Positions 28,334 to 38,845 are shown, counted from the stretch's first letter. The stretch is DNA of 52,503 bases from Fragilaria crotonensis (GCA_022925895.1 JAKSYS010000439.1:1-52503), one strand, 5' to 3'. Program-made: numbers and translations. Notes: generated by a model from the letters alone, not told the origin.

Positions 28334-30751
28334 ATGGTCACCACTGAAGATTTGCCGAATGCTAGAAGTGAAATGGTAGCACCTGCACTTTACCACCACA
28401 CTTCTGTTACAGGCCAAGGAATTTTTTCCTTCTCCCCCTTTGGACTTGGATGTCGACTCTGCCCAAAAATTGTGTCTATCCGGCTCAATGAACGATGCAT
28501 TCGTGACCATCTTAAAAGACATGGACTGGGAAGGAGGTATGCCACAATCCCTTCCCTTTTTGATACTCTCAGAATGAAAGTGGCAGAATTACAGGCTATA
28601 GGAGCCATCGAGCCCTATCGAGTCGACCAAAGTACTTACAATGGATTTTCATGCCTCTGTGGTCAAGTTTTTCCGAGAAAGGATAATGCGCACCGCCACT
28701 GCCAAAGATTGGGTTGTGAAACTTCTAAACTGCAGAGAGTTGATCTTATGAAGCTCTGCTGTGGTCGATACGTGTCACAGGCTCAAGTCGCATCTCTTTT
28801 CCAGGAAAGTTTACCTCGCATCAGGGAACAATTCCATTACTATGACTCTGCTCCTTCTCGAAAAACACCTACACAGTAATGGGGAATTCGCTTGTAGAAT
28901 CCGTGCGAAAGGCTCCAGTTATCCATATTTTGTCACCAATGGTTTGACAGGTAAAGGAAATGTACAATCGATTACCAAAGAGGCAGAAAACAATACTTCA
29001 CCCTGACGGAAATATCATTGTCGATCAATTTTCTTTCTCATTCGACATCTGGTCACAGTTTGTTCCCTTGACTGTTTCTCTGCTGCGGGAGACACTGACT
29101 CATCTGACAATCGGTGAATGGTGGGAGCCTGGTGTTGATCCAGCAACCATCATCAAAGTCAGTGTGGAAGACATCACTGCCGACATTTCATTGGTAGGTG
29201 TTACTCCATTGTGGAATCAAGGTGCATGTTTGTCACTCGATCAGTTGGACAATTTTACTGCCTTGTTGAAAATGGCATTTCATGGTTTTGGTGGTGGATC
29301 AGCAAGAGAGACAGAGTTGGCGGAGCCCACTATGTTTCATTGTCTGTACTGCAATGATACACTATACTATTCGATGACCTCACTGAAGGGTTACTATACA
29401 AGTTCCTCTCGTCATCACTTTCTGAAAGTGGAGCGGACACTCCCTCCTGTGATTGCTCGATATTATATCTTGTATCGATCACTTGTCAAATCAAATGTCA
29501 CTCTCTTCACTGCAACTGGTACTTCCTTGATGTTTCCGACAAGAGTAACATCATCATGTGTTGGAATCCCAAATGTCATACGCAATATTTTCAATTTGGA
29601 TTCATTACCAAACATGCGACAGGTACAACAGCTCTGGGCTGGTGTTTCAAATATGGTAACAGGTGATCATGGGAACAGGAATAATTTTTTGCGTGCATCT
29701 GCCAGTTTTGTGGGAGCATCCAAATTTGGCCACTCTGTGAAGACTCACGAGAATTTTTTTTTCAAGTGAGAGATTTGGTGGTGCAGAAGCACATTTCAAT
29801 TCGTACCATTTTGGGATCGGCGACACTTCATATGAGATGTCACATCTCCAGTCCTCCACAATTTCCTTGGGTGATATTCGGGGTGCCATGTCTCTTCGCT
29901 ATCCGAAATCCATCTCATCAGATGGCCACCTCTACCTAACTGTGAAACAAAAGGCTTTAGTGGAATTTGGGTACGGGCACCAGCCACCTGGAAAAGACCA
30001 GCATAGTTTTGGCCTTCTCGCACCTGGTGAGGGAATGTCGGAATGTTATATCATTCCATCCATTGCCCGAAGGCTTGGAAATCAGAGGGCCCGAATGATT
30101 ATTCATGTATCACCATACAATTTTTTGGCTGCGTATGTCCCGTCCGCACCGGGGCTCCTCCTCCCGTACACATTCGGCAAGACAAAGTACCATTCCTTCG
30201 TCTTGCCAGGTTCGTCTTCGGTCCATATACTGAACCCCTGCGTCGCATCGTTCACATCGAAATGCGACGCATTCGAAAGGTCCACACTCACGTCCATCGT
30301 GTACGACACGCGTAGGCCTCCTCCACAACCATTCATTCCACCGTCAGGAGGAACAATGTCACCATCCTCTTCAACATCTATAGTTGGTGCGTCAGATGCA
30401 TCTGCAGCTCCATGTGTCATCAATACGAATCGTACTCCTACTAGCCGCCGCCGTCGTCAAGACGACGATGAAGACGAAGAAGATGCAGCTGCGTTGGTGC
30501 GACCTCTAGTACAATCAATCAGGGATTTTGCCAAGGATGAAGACCGACGACAGGATGCACTCCTGAAGTCCCAATCTGACAAACGTGTATTTCGTAGGCG
30601 TGCACAGTTAGTCGATGAAGCACGGAAGTACCGCCGACTCATAGCTGAGCTGGATTCCAATGATCCCAGGAGCTCAAGCTTGTCAGATTTCTACAAGAAG
30701 GAAAGTCTCAAAATTGAAGAGAAGATTTGTAATTTGGACAGCGGGTCCTAA
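28334..30751 (+). pseudogene. Zinc-finger protein paired with Harbinger-type transposase, frame-broken
   Basis: The first in-frame ATG is at 28334. The product has two Cys/His clusters that look like degenerate C2H2 fingers: CRLC...HLKRHG (28456-28530) and CLCG...HRHCQRLGC (28651-28720). A long middle region (29000-30330) shows conserved-looking aromatic and glycine residues but matches no family I recognise. A Ser/Pro linker, a basic-acidic SRRRRQDDDEDEED stretch and a charged C-terminal coiled coil (about 30520-30740) follow. Frame changes occur between 28860 and 28960 (an intron is possible) and at a run of nine T at 29754-29762, after which SERFGGAEAHFNSYHF continues the protein. It ends 24 bp from the stop of the converging transposase, which suggests both genes belong to one transposon. 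Function inferred: DNA binding or accessory to transposition. Confidence 0.55.
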
Positions 30752-30774
30752 AGTTGAACTAAGTACAAGTAGTT

Positions 30775-32011
30775 TTATAATGTTGTATGTAGTATGTTTG
30801 GTCTCGTGAGACCGGCATCACACACCAAATCATGTAGTCTCTCGCGCGGTAGAGGTGTATTAGATTGTGCACTCACATAGTTATACCGTCTCTGTCGATT
30901 ATAGCGACCTCGGATTTCAAGATCATCAAAATGATTCCCGCCATAGAGCAACTGATCAGGAATCACATCACGGCTTGATTGGGCACCTGGGGCGAGCACC
31001 AAAGGGACACCACCACCCATCTCAATTTCCCATTCATCGGCAGGTGTTGGCATGGGAACTTCCATGTCACTTTCGGTGTCAATGCAGAAGTTGTGCAGCT
31101 TTCCGAGAGCACACACAAGGGCAACTGTCTTCTTCACACTCACACTCATGGGAATTGCACTCCTTAAGATGGCCCAGCGATGCGTTAAAATCCCAAAGGT
31201 ACACTCGATTCGGATTCTTACCTGTGAATGGTAAAAGTTATATGAATCAATTGAACCACCCGAAGTGCCAGCGTACGGCGTCGCCATGTACGGAGTGTTC
31301 AGATACGCTTTGTCACCAAAAAGACAGAGACCTGGAGCCAGCAAGCCATCCTCCAATCTGTCATAAAGTGACATTCCCTCAAATGCAAGAATGTCTGACC
31401 TTGAACCCGCACACAGCTTGGCAATTGAGACCAAACTTGTGCTTTCGCCCACAAAGGAATTTCCCCTTGTTGGAGGGCTTATGAATCCAGATGAGAATAC
31501 CATCAATGGCTCCGGCACAGCACCCAAAAACAGCCGCAGAAATTCCCAAAAACCCATTAGCTATCTCACGTTGCTTGTTGTGATCGACCGGATAAATGAT
31601 GTCAAACTCCTTTAGAGAATTGACCGCCTGAACAACAAACCAAGCACTTGTGAATACCTCAGAATGTGAGATTCCGAATGTTGTCATGATGTCGTATGCC
31701 GAGCCCCCAGCGAACCAGCATCGTAGAGCACACGCAAGACGAATCTCGGGCACAATTCGTCCGTTGTGAACATGATGCTGGACTAACGATGAATCTTCCT
31801 TCTGGCCAGATGCCACTATTATACCCTCTGATAACATTAACGCGAGGTAGCCAAAGGAACTGTAACTCATCCGATATGCCCTCCTGAAGTAGGGATCACC
31901 AAGCTGGTAGAAAATTTCCAAAACAGAGCGTCGCTGTCGAATTCGGCAAGTCCACCTTCGTTGCTTCCTTAGCCTTCTCTTTTTTCGAATTCGAAGGAAC
32001 AGTGCATGGTG
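30775..32011 (-). pseudogene. PIF/Harbinger-type transposase, main part (split by Copia-2)
   Basis: Minus-strand frame with the DDE_Tnp_4 pattern: RLACALRCWFAGGSAYDI and a helix-turn-helix-like region, then CAGAIDGILIWI (first D), RKHKFGLNCQAVC, SRSDILAFEGMSL, FGDKAYLNTPYM (second D) and RIRIECTFGILTHRWAILR (E). A deletion of roughly 40 bp with a frame break near 31400 removes the segment between QAVC and GSRSD. The N-terminus continues beyond Copia-2 at 39315-39394. The basic stretch RIRKKRRLRKQRRW near the insertion point could be a nuclear signal. Both the insertion and the deletion make it inactive. Confidence 0.8.
32007..32011. repeat. Target-site duplication of Copia-2, left
   Basis: TGGTG, identical to 39315-39319. 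Confidence 0.9.
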
Positions 32012-32479
32012 TGTGATCTCCTTCCAAGTATCGAGCGCTCACGCTCGGGGGTGTAGAAAGGGGAATGGGAGGTCCACGATCGTCCACACAGAAGCACACA
32101 CTCGAGTACCGGAGAACGGTAAGCAATCCTCTTGGCAATGGCGGTTCGGCGTTTGTAGTATGCGGCGTGTAGTTCGATGTGTGAGTTGGACAATGTCGTG
32201 GATGTGCTTGGGTAACGATAAACCTTGTACCTCTATACCCTTACGATCGATGACCGGCAAGAGTGCAATTGAAGTAATAAAAGGATTAAAGTAGAAGTTG
32301 TGAGTGGAGTACATGAGAGGTACTCCACTAATTAGACTATCTACATACCTGACTTAGTAACAGGTATGTCGGAGTGCATACGCACCGGGCAGTACCGTAT
32401 TGTGAATACGGTACCAAACAGCACGGTGCTATACACGTACCATGGACATATTGTAAGTCGTGACAAACATGCAGTGACA
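32012..32479 (-). repeat. Copia-2 3' LTR (in element orientation)
   Basis: 468 bp. Contains three perfect hairpin-forming inverted repeats between 32304 and 32414. Confidence 0.92.
32304..32414. promoter_or_regulatory. Three consecutive inverted repeats in the Copia-2 LTR
   Basis: AGTGGAGTAC/GTACTCCACT (arms 32304-32313 and 32321-32330, loop 7), ACATACCTG/CAGGTATGT (32343-32351 and 32361-32369, loop 9) and GTACCGTATT/AATACGGTAC (32392-32401 and 32405-32414, loop 3). The same three are present in the other LTR at about 39138-39249. They lie in U3 of the element and may be protein-binding sites or RNA structures. Confidence 0.7.
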
Positions 32480-32492
32480 CACTCCCCCATTG
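32480..32492 (-). promoter_or_regulatory. Copia-2 polypurine tract
   Basis: On the minus strand CAATGGGGGAGTG abuts the 3' LTR, identical to the tract of Copia-1. Confidence 0.85.
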
Positions 32493-32565
32493 TATGCGTC
32501 ATGAAGATAAAAGCGAAACAATGAGTATACAGGAATGCATTCGGGAGAACGGCAACAATTGACAT

Positions 32566-34617
32566 TTAGTCGCGTGTCATCCAAGGCGCGCCGTAGTGAC
32601 CCATCAAACGACGAACGTGTCGGAAGTGCAGCGTGGTGCCGAGCGCTTTGGTGAGAGCGTCCGCCGGATTGATGATACCTGGGATGTGACAAAGAATGAT
32701 ATCGCCGTTGGCTTTCCATTCTTGAATCGCGAAGTGTTGAATATCAATGTGTCGCGAGCGTGGTGTTGGTCGGCTCGAGTTGATCATCAAAATCGCAGCT
32801 TGATTGTCTTCATACAAAATCGTCGGCCCGGGTTGTTCGTAGTTCAACTCAAGGAGGATGGACCGCAGGTACTTGGCAATCTTGGCGGCTTGGACAGCGG
32901 CGATAAACTCGGCCTCTGTTGAGCTCGTGGAGACAGTGGACTGGACCTTCGACTTGTATGCAATCGGACCACCGCAGAGCATGAAAGCGAGACCGGTGAT
33001 CGAGCGTCGTGTGCTGAGATCCGTGGCGTGAGCAGCGTCGACATAACCGGCGAGGGAGGTGGGCGATTGCGGCTGAGGGAAGTCGGGCAACGATGTGTCG
33101 GACATCAGAACGACGAAGTCTCCAACAGGGAAAGTATCAATCGGAGCAGGGCGCCAGTAGATCAAACCCCAGTCTTTGGTCATACGCAAGTAGCGTGCCA
33201 AACGACGCAACGAATCGAAGTGAATCTTGACAGGATGATCCGAGAAGCGTGCAAGAAGCGTGACCGCGAAGCCAATATCGATACGAGCAACGACGTAGAC
33301 GTAGATCACACAACCGAGAATGCTGCGATAGGAGAATCCGGCACTGACTTCATATTCCATGAGTGCGGTTGCGGTTGCAGAGGCGGCGTTATCGTAGTCA
33401 AGGAACAGTTGCGGGATCGTTGACATGGCAATAGGTTCGATTGGGCGCTCGCTGGATTCGCGGTTGCCTGGCGAGGACCATCCATAGTGTTCGAGGAATC
33501 TGTCAATGTACGATTCGCAGGTCACTTGAATATAGTGGCGGGATTGGATGATGTCGACACCATTGAACGAGTTGAGGATCCCTTCATCACGTAGGTCAAT
33601 CTTGTCCTCAGCGCAGATGATTGCGACCAATTTCCGAATCGATTCGACGTTGCGACATCCGATGGCCAGGTCGTCCACTTGTCGGGAGATAAGCATCTTC
33701 CACCCATCGTAGGTGCCGTGATACAAGCTGCGTTCGTGCGTGGTCGATTTGAAGCCATGCCGATGCAGAACCTTGTTTATGAAACGCTCCCATAAGGCAC
33801 CGGATTCTGGATGCCCTTGCAACGCGTGTTGGACTGGAAGCACATGATCGCGAGGCACATTGAAACCGTTGCGAATGAGAAACCAGTCGGCGTACTGTTG
33901 GTCGATGTATACGAACGTCGGCTGATCGGGAGGTGGCGAGTTGGCGTAGGCGTTTGTTGCGTCGACCTTGATGCAAATGTATCCCTCGTTCGCGCACAGG
34001 GCAATGAACATCCGCATGCAGGGTTGCTCGATGCATGAAGAGTATGTGTTTGCGAGTTTCAAGGCGGGAGCGGCGCGAGGGGATCCATCACAACAATTGC
34101 GTGCCTTCCGAGTTCCGTCGGCCTTGATGGAGTAGTTCCAATGCTGTCGAAGGATGATGGCGCCAGCAGGTGGGTAGACGGCGGGTCCATACATCTCTTG
34201 CTTTGCCATGGAGTCAAGTTGCTTTGCCTCCGCAAGTTGCCAGTCGTTCCAGTTGGATAGACGTTGCAGCTTTCGGCGTGTGAAGCTGCCAAGGGCCTGT
34301 TCTTCTTCGGTCCCAAAAGCGGTAGTATTCAGACTGCGCATCATGAGCAGGAGCTGGTCGTGTGGTAGGGGCTCATGCATTGTGATTGCGATACGGGGCT
34401 CCGGTGCTGCTGCGTTTGGGAGTGGAAGAGGCGCAGGGACGGAGGAGGTGGGAGCGCGAAGAGAGTCGACGAGGCGAAGCTGGTCGACGGACAAATGAAG
34501 CGGGCTGTCGTCGGTCGAGCGTTGACAGGGATGTAGCGGTCGGGCGCGAAGACAATGGTGAAGGAGGCAGCGTCGGAGGCGGCGACGTTCGTCAAGGCGA
34601 GGACAATGGACTCGCAC
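32566..34617 (-). CDS. Copia-2 reverse transcriptase-RNase H part of pol
   Basis: Open for 683 codons. The true coding starts at about 34515, where the upstream gag-integrase frame ends (DDSPLHLSVDQL continues RYIPVNARP). RT motifs include IKVDATNAYANSPPP at about 213, SLYHGTYDGWKM, and the catalytic box RQVDDLAIGC at about 309. RNase H has GYVDAAHATD at about 525 and TSSTEAEFIAAV at about 565. It ends with a tether common in Ty1/copia pol: ILCHIPGIINPADALTK. One base pair of frame difference separates it from the rest of the polyprotein; no programmed frameshift is expected, because related elements use a single frame. Confidence 0.88.
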   Translation of the reverse strand: MRVHCPRLDERRRLRRCLLHHCLRARPLHPCQRSTDDSPLHLSVDQLRLVDSLRAPTSSVPAPLPLPNAAAPEPRIAITMHEPLPHDQLLLMMRSLNTTAFGTEEEQALGSFTRRKLQRLSNWNDWQLAEAKQLDSMAKQEMYGPAVYPPAGAIILRQHWNYSIKADGTRKARNCCDGSPRAAPALKLANTYSSCIEQPCMRMFIALCANEGYICIKVDATNAYANSPPPDQPTFVYIDQQYADWFLIRNGFNVPRDHVLPVQHALQGHPESGALWERFINKVLHRHGFKSTTHERSLYHGTYDGWKMLISRQVDDLAIGCRNVESIRKLVAIICAEDKIDLRDEGILNSFNGVDIIQSRHYIQVTCESYIDRFLEHYGWSSPGNRESSERPIEPIAMSTIPQLFLDYDNAASATATALMEYEVSAGFSYRSILGCVIYVYVVARIDIGFAVTLLARFSDHPVKIHFDSLRRLARYLRMTKDWGLIYWRPAPIDTFPVGDFVVLMSDTSLPDFPQPQSPTSLAGYVDAAHATDLSTRRSITGLAFMLCGGPIAYKSKVQSTVSTSSTEAEFIAAVQAAKIAKYLRSILLELNYEQPGPTILYEDNQAAILMINSSRPTPRSRHIDIQHFAIQEWKANGDIILCHIPGIINPADALTKALGTTLHFRHVRRLMGHYGAPWMTRD

Positions 34618-37600
34618 GAGAAAACGGAGGTGCCATCAACAGACACGATATAGGCACCGATGTACTTGCGTCGCACGTTGCGGATGCGGGCAGCCGAGGT
34701 ACTGGGGACAACGCCGGACAGATAACCGCGTTTGCGAATGTGGCAAGCGGAGATCTCGAAACCAAGTGTTGGATGATCACACTTGATCGCCTGCGTGATG
34801 GAGTCGAGGCGATGAAATGGATCATCGGTAACGTCAAGGTTCATGGGAGACAAAGAAGGGCGGTCGGCAGGGACGACACCGTCGGGAGCCAAGAGGCGGA
34901 GAGCCTGTACATTGGGGGGTGCATCCGCGAGATCGTTCATGCCTTCGTCGAAACGAGCGTGTGTGGCCGTTTTGACAAGAGAACTCGCGAGATCAAAATA
35001 ATACAGGATTTTGAGAGTGCGAGAATAACCAAGAAAAACACCGAGGCGAGAGTTCGGAACGACACGTCCATAGCGTGTCGTAGTGGGACGCACGTGGACA
35101 CGGCAACCAAAGGTGCGTAGTTTGGACAAATCGGGGAGTTCGCCGCCGCACAATTCATGGGGGCTGGACATTCGGGCGCCATGTGGAATAAAATTGTACA
35201 AGCGTACAAAGTGATAGAACGCGTACGGCCAAAAAGCAGGACGGAGACTGGCGCCGGTCAACATGGCACGCAGGGCATCACCAATAGTCTGATGGGGGCG
35301 TTCGCCGGGCCCATTCTGGTGGGAGGAATCGGGTCCTGTGAGCTGGGTTTGGTAACCAAAGTTGGCGAAAGTATCAAGGATTTCGCGGCAGCGCCCAAGT
35401 TCTCCACCACCATCCATCCGAACATATTTGCCGTTACATGCAGGGGCATTGTTGGCGAGCCACTGATTCAACCAATCCACAGGCGGGGCTTTGGTGGCGA
35501 ATGCACGACCGATCAGACGGCCACTGAAGTGGTCGGTAATGAGGACATAACAAGTCTCCCCATTATGTCCGACCAAGTTGTCGAAACGCTTGGAGTCGGA
35601 GCTCTTTTGAACCATGAAAGCGAAATCGATGCCGAGACCTTGAAGACACTCGGTAGCTGTCATGGTGTTGGCGTGTCCACGTGGAGCCTTGCGAAGCTTC
35701 GAAGCCATGCAGACAGCGCACTCATCGATGGTATCGGGGAGGGACAGAGCAGGCATGCCACGGGTGTGCTTGTGTAACTCAGAGAGCCGACGAAAGTTCA
35801 GATGGCCGAGACGCTGGTGCCAAAGCATACGTAGGGCAGACCGGCCGAGGGAATTGACGAGAAAGACCTGCATGGATGGGGAGGTATCGTCATGGAACTC
35901 GGGGTACACGGGGATGGAACATGGATCAGGTTGCATGTTCAGCGCCGGAAAGTATAACGGCGTCGGGGCCTCAGGAGTGGCGGTGAGCAACGATCGAACA
36001 ATGAAACGGTCGGACCCGCCGGGCAAGGGTGCAAGGCGATCAGCCGGCGAGGGGAGCGACAAGGAATCGGTGAAGGTGAGACCACCACGGAGACGTGTAG
36101 GTTGGAGGCGGATGCATATATCCTCGGTAGCGGCGGACGGAGTTCGATGTGGGAAGCGGATCATACCGACGCGGTCTTCAGAACTGGTCATGCTGTAACC
36201 ATCGGAAGCGAACTGTTTGGCGATCGCGCAGTGGCTGATGATGACTCCAGGGATGGAGGCGGTGTGGTACGTGCGTACGAACACACGACATGGCGTGAGG
36301 GATGTGGAGACCAGATCCGAGGAGACGTTGTCAGCGAGGGACGGAACAAGAGCAGCAGGGAGGCAGAGGAAACCGACACCGTCAGGATGGTGAGAATGGC
36401 TTCCAGCATCAAAGAGGCGGACCTTGGAGCTCGTGCCGGACAGGGGGCGGTACGAGAAGAGAAGGGAGGCATCGCTTGTCGTACAGGCCATGGATCCATT
36501 ATCGGCGTGTGCGAAGACGGCGCGAGATTCGGGGTCATATGTTTCGGAGAGGCGGCGAAACAGGAAGCTGGTGGAGTCGATCGCGAGTACGTCTCCTGGT
36601 GTGTGAAATGGGAGTGAGTCGCTACAGACGGACTCGAAGAACGGTAGCGAGGCCTCAGGAAGGGTACATGATCTCGGGTCGGCATCGACGAAACACATCT
36701 CGAAGTCCTCGGATGAAGCAGGGAAGGAACCACGTAGAGCGTTGAGTTGATATCCGTCGGGGGTCTCGTCGTCGTCGACGTCAGTGGGTTGCGAAGAGCC
36801 AGTACCGCTGGGATATGAAGATGCGTCTGCATCGTCATTGGTCGCCAACGTGGTGGACGCCGCATGAGTGACAATGCTGCGAACGGAACGTGCGGGTGCG
36901 GCAGGGGAGCGGCCATCGGCGTTTCGCATGTTGATGCGACTCCGGAACTGGGAATGGGCGGCGGCAACCTGATGTTTCAACTGCGGGTGTCGTTGTCCGA
37001 GACTTTCGGCAACAATGTAATCTACAAAGCGATTACAGTCCGTCAGCGTATGCCCTGGTTGATTACACCCGATACAGGCAGCAGATGCGGCCTGATTGTG
37101 TGACATGGCGCGGACGAGAAGATCCATCTCTTGTTCGCCCAACGAATCGGGTGTCCCTGAAAGGGCATCAGCGGACAAAGGGGCGGTCTCGATGCGACGT
37201 ATGGTGGGAGTCGATGACGAATAACGGTCCCTTGTGTTGGACGGGGGTGGTGCCGTGACGTCGCGTCCGATCTCAATGGAGTATTGGACGAAAGTCGTAG
37301 CAAGCTGCGACATGGTGAGATGAAACGGAAGGGCATCTTCTGTTCGACCAGTGCGGCGATCTCGTTCGACAAGGCGACGAAACTCTGCCCGCCACTCGGT
37401 GGCGAGGTTACGAACGCTTAGGTCTTGGAGTCGCCGAAGATAGGAACTAAAGAGCTCTGCTCGACGTTGACGAGGGATTTCATTGACTGTGAGACTTGCT
37501 GCCTGAAGGCGAGGGTGGTGAAGTCGGAGGAGAGAGTATACGGCGTCGTATCCAGCGTTTGCGGTGCAACCTTGAACAGCGCTATGCTCTCGGCTGCCGA

Positions 37601-38783
37601 CTGGGAAGACGGTGTCTTGAGACAAGACGCCGTAAAGCAATGCAGACATGAACGCTTCTTGGGTGCGGACTGATGCAGGGAGCAGGGACCACCAACAACC
37701 GTGGATGTTGTCTGGTTCCACAGATTCGTATGGCGGACACCATAGACCCCACTGCAGGCAAGTTGCACAGAATAGTTTATACCAGTGGACGAAAGAATCT
37801 TGGCGCAAAGAGTCATATTTCTGAACAACAGTTTTGCGAAAATCTTTGTACTTGACTTCGGAGGACATGAACTGTTGCATGTAGTCCTCAAAAGACTCGG
37901 CCCCATACGTGATCGGCGCGTGCGAATTTGCAGTGCGCCCGGAAGCATGGGTGAACTGAGTTCGAGGAGTACCGCCGTCGTCCGCTTGGAAAGCTAGTCG
38001 ACCACGTGGTCCGCGAGGTTCGGTGGTGTCGCGATACCCTGGGCGCCCAACTTGTCCGGTGTCATGTGACACCTCGTCGTTGAAACGAGGCCGGGCCCTG
38101 TTCGCAGGTTCGGAAATGTTGATGGGCATTCCTCGAAAGTTGGACCCTGCGGTGTTCGTCCGTTCCGTAGTCTCGTCTGGAGGGCCCGTGGCGTCGTCGA
38201 GGAGTGGAGGTCCAATGAATTGTAGATCGGTTTCATTTGGACTTCTGTTCGTTGCGGGCGCCAGGTTGTCTTGCGGAGCGGATGACTGAAGTCCAGAGAC
38301 TCCCGTTTGGGATTCTCGATGATCACTTTCGTCATCGTTCAAACCCCCGACCACGGAAGGAATAGTGGGTGGGGAACGCGATTGACGTGGGAGCTTTGAG
38401 ATGGGAATCTGGAAACGAATCAATATCTCAACGCGGACGAGGTCAGTAGCGTTTGGGCGATTCCGGATAGTTCGATCGATCAGGCGTTGTAGTGCTGGCC
38501 TGCGTAGTGACTGAACCGCACCATCTGCCTTCCGATGGAAAATTGCGAAGCCAGCATCGAAGAGCGGAGTGGTTGATTGATCATCCAACCAAATGGTGTC
38601 TTCGATTTGCTGGACAACATATCTCTTCAACACAGAAAGGTACTCGTCAATCAATGTCGCATTTCCGGTGTCATATATCTCTGTGAGTGGTACATCTGCC
38701 ACAGGACAGTCTTCAATGTCCACTACCATCACGATGTGGTCATCAGGGTGATATAATCTCCCTGGCGCCATCGTATCGACCAT
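34341..38783 (-). CDS. Copia-2 gag-protease-integrase part of polyprotein
   Basis: The first ATG in frame is at 38783 (MVDTMAPGRLYH). Gag reaches its zinc knuckle at about residue 573 (CIGCNQPGHTLTDC). The protease active site at about 762 reads HADNGSMACTT, with Asn where Copia-1 has Ser after the catalytic Asp. The integrase HHCC region is at about 987 (HQRLGHL), with D at 1048 (GIDFAF), D at 1119 (RMDGGGEL) and E at 1157 (GPGERPHQT). The frame leaves the coding track near 34510, and the last ~50 residues up to 34341 are out of frame. Confidence 0.88.
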   Translation of the reverse strand: MVDTMAPGRLYHPDDHIVMVVDIEDCPVADVPLTEIYDTGNATLIDEYLSVLKRYVVQQIEDTIWLDDQSTTPLFDAGFAIFHRKADGAVQSLRRPALQRLIDRTIRNRPNATDLVRVEILIRFQIPISKLPRQSRSPPTIPSVVGGLNDDESDHRESQTGVSGLQSSAPQDNLAPATNRSPNETDLQFIGPPLLDDATGPPDETTERTNTAGSNFRGMPINISEPANRARPRFNDEVSHDTGQVGRPGYRDTTEPRGPRGRLAFQADDGGTPRTQFTHASGRTANSHAPITYGAESFEDYMQQFMSSEVKYKDFRKTVVQKYDSLRQDSFVHWYKLFCATCLQWGLWCPPYESVEPDNIHGCWWSLLPASVRTQEAFMSALLYGVLSQDTVFPVGSREHSAVQGCTANAGYDAVYSLLRLHHPRLQAASLTVNEIPRQRRAELFSSYLRRLQDLSVRNLATEWRAEFRRLVERDRRTGRTEDALPFHLTMSQLATTFVQYSIEIGRDVTAPPPSNTRDRYSSSTPTIRRIETAPLSADALSGTPDSLGEQEMDLLVRAMSHNQAASAACIGCNQPGHTLTDCNRFVDYIVAESLGQRHPQLKHQVAAAHSQFRSRINMRNADGRSPAAPARSVRSIVTHAASTTLATNDDADASSYPSGTGSSQPTDVDDDETPDGYQLNALRGSFPASSEDFEMCFVDADPRSCTLPEASLPFFESVCSDSLPFHTPGDVLAIDSTSFLFRRLSETYDPESRAVFAHADNGSMACTTSDASLLFSYRPLSGTSSKVRLFDAGSHSHHPDGVGFLCLPAALVPSLADNVSSDLVSTSLTPCRVFVRTYHTASIPGVIISHCAIAKQFASDGYSMTSSEDRVGMIRFPHRTPSAATEDICIRLQPTRLRGGLTFTDSLSLPSPADRLAPLPGGSDRFIVRSLLTATPEAPTPLYFPALNMQPDPCSIPVYPEFHDDTSPSMQVFLVNSLGRSALRMLWHQRLGHLNFRRLSELHKHTRGMPALSLPDTIDECAVCMASKLRKAPRGHANTMTATECLQGLGIDFAFMVQKSSDSKRFDNLVGHNGETCYVLITDHFSGRLIGRAFATKAPPVDWLNQWLANNAPACNGKYVRMDGGGELGRCREILDTFANFGYQTQLTGPDSSHQNGPGERPHQTIGDALRAMLTGASLRPAFWPYAFYHFVRLYNFIPHGARMSSPHELCGGELPDLSKLRTFGCRVHVRPTTTRYGRVVPNSRLGVFLGYSRTLKILYYFDLASSLVKTATHARFDEGMNDLADAPPNVQALRLLAPDGVVPADRPSLSPMNLDVTDDPFHRLDSITQAIKCDHPTLGFEISACHIRKRGYLSGVVPSTSAARIRNVRRKYIGAYIVSVDGTSVFSCESIVLALTNVAASDAASFTIVFAPDRYIPVNARPTTARFICPSTSFASSTLFALPPPPSLRLFHSQTQQHRSPVSQSQCMSPYHTTSSCS

Positions 38784-38831
38784 TGTGATGCGTTGAGGCT
38801 TGTTAGCCACTAGAAATGATACTGAAGGTAT

Positions 38832-38845
38832 TTGGGCTCATAACC
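38832..38845 (-). promoter_or_regulatory. Copia-2 primer-binding site
   Basis: On the minus strand GGTTATGAGCCCAA follows the LTR end directly. It is complementary to the anticodon arm of initiator methionine tRNA, as in Copia-1. Confidence 0.75.

Noticed and set aside
34500-34520. Programmed frameshift between integrase and RT in Copia-2
   Set aside because: Copia-1 and copia relatives use one frame through this point; a small deletion or error is simpler.
34386-36617. Several plus-strand open frames of 150-240 codons within Copia-2
   Set aside because: They are antisense to the well-supported gag-pol frame and have no motifs.
38833-38845. GGGCTCATAACC as part of a tRNA gene
   Set aside because: No cloverleaf surrounds it; it is the primer-binding site next to the Copia-2 LTR.
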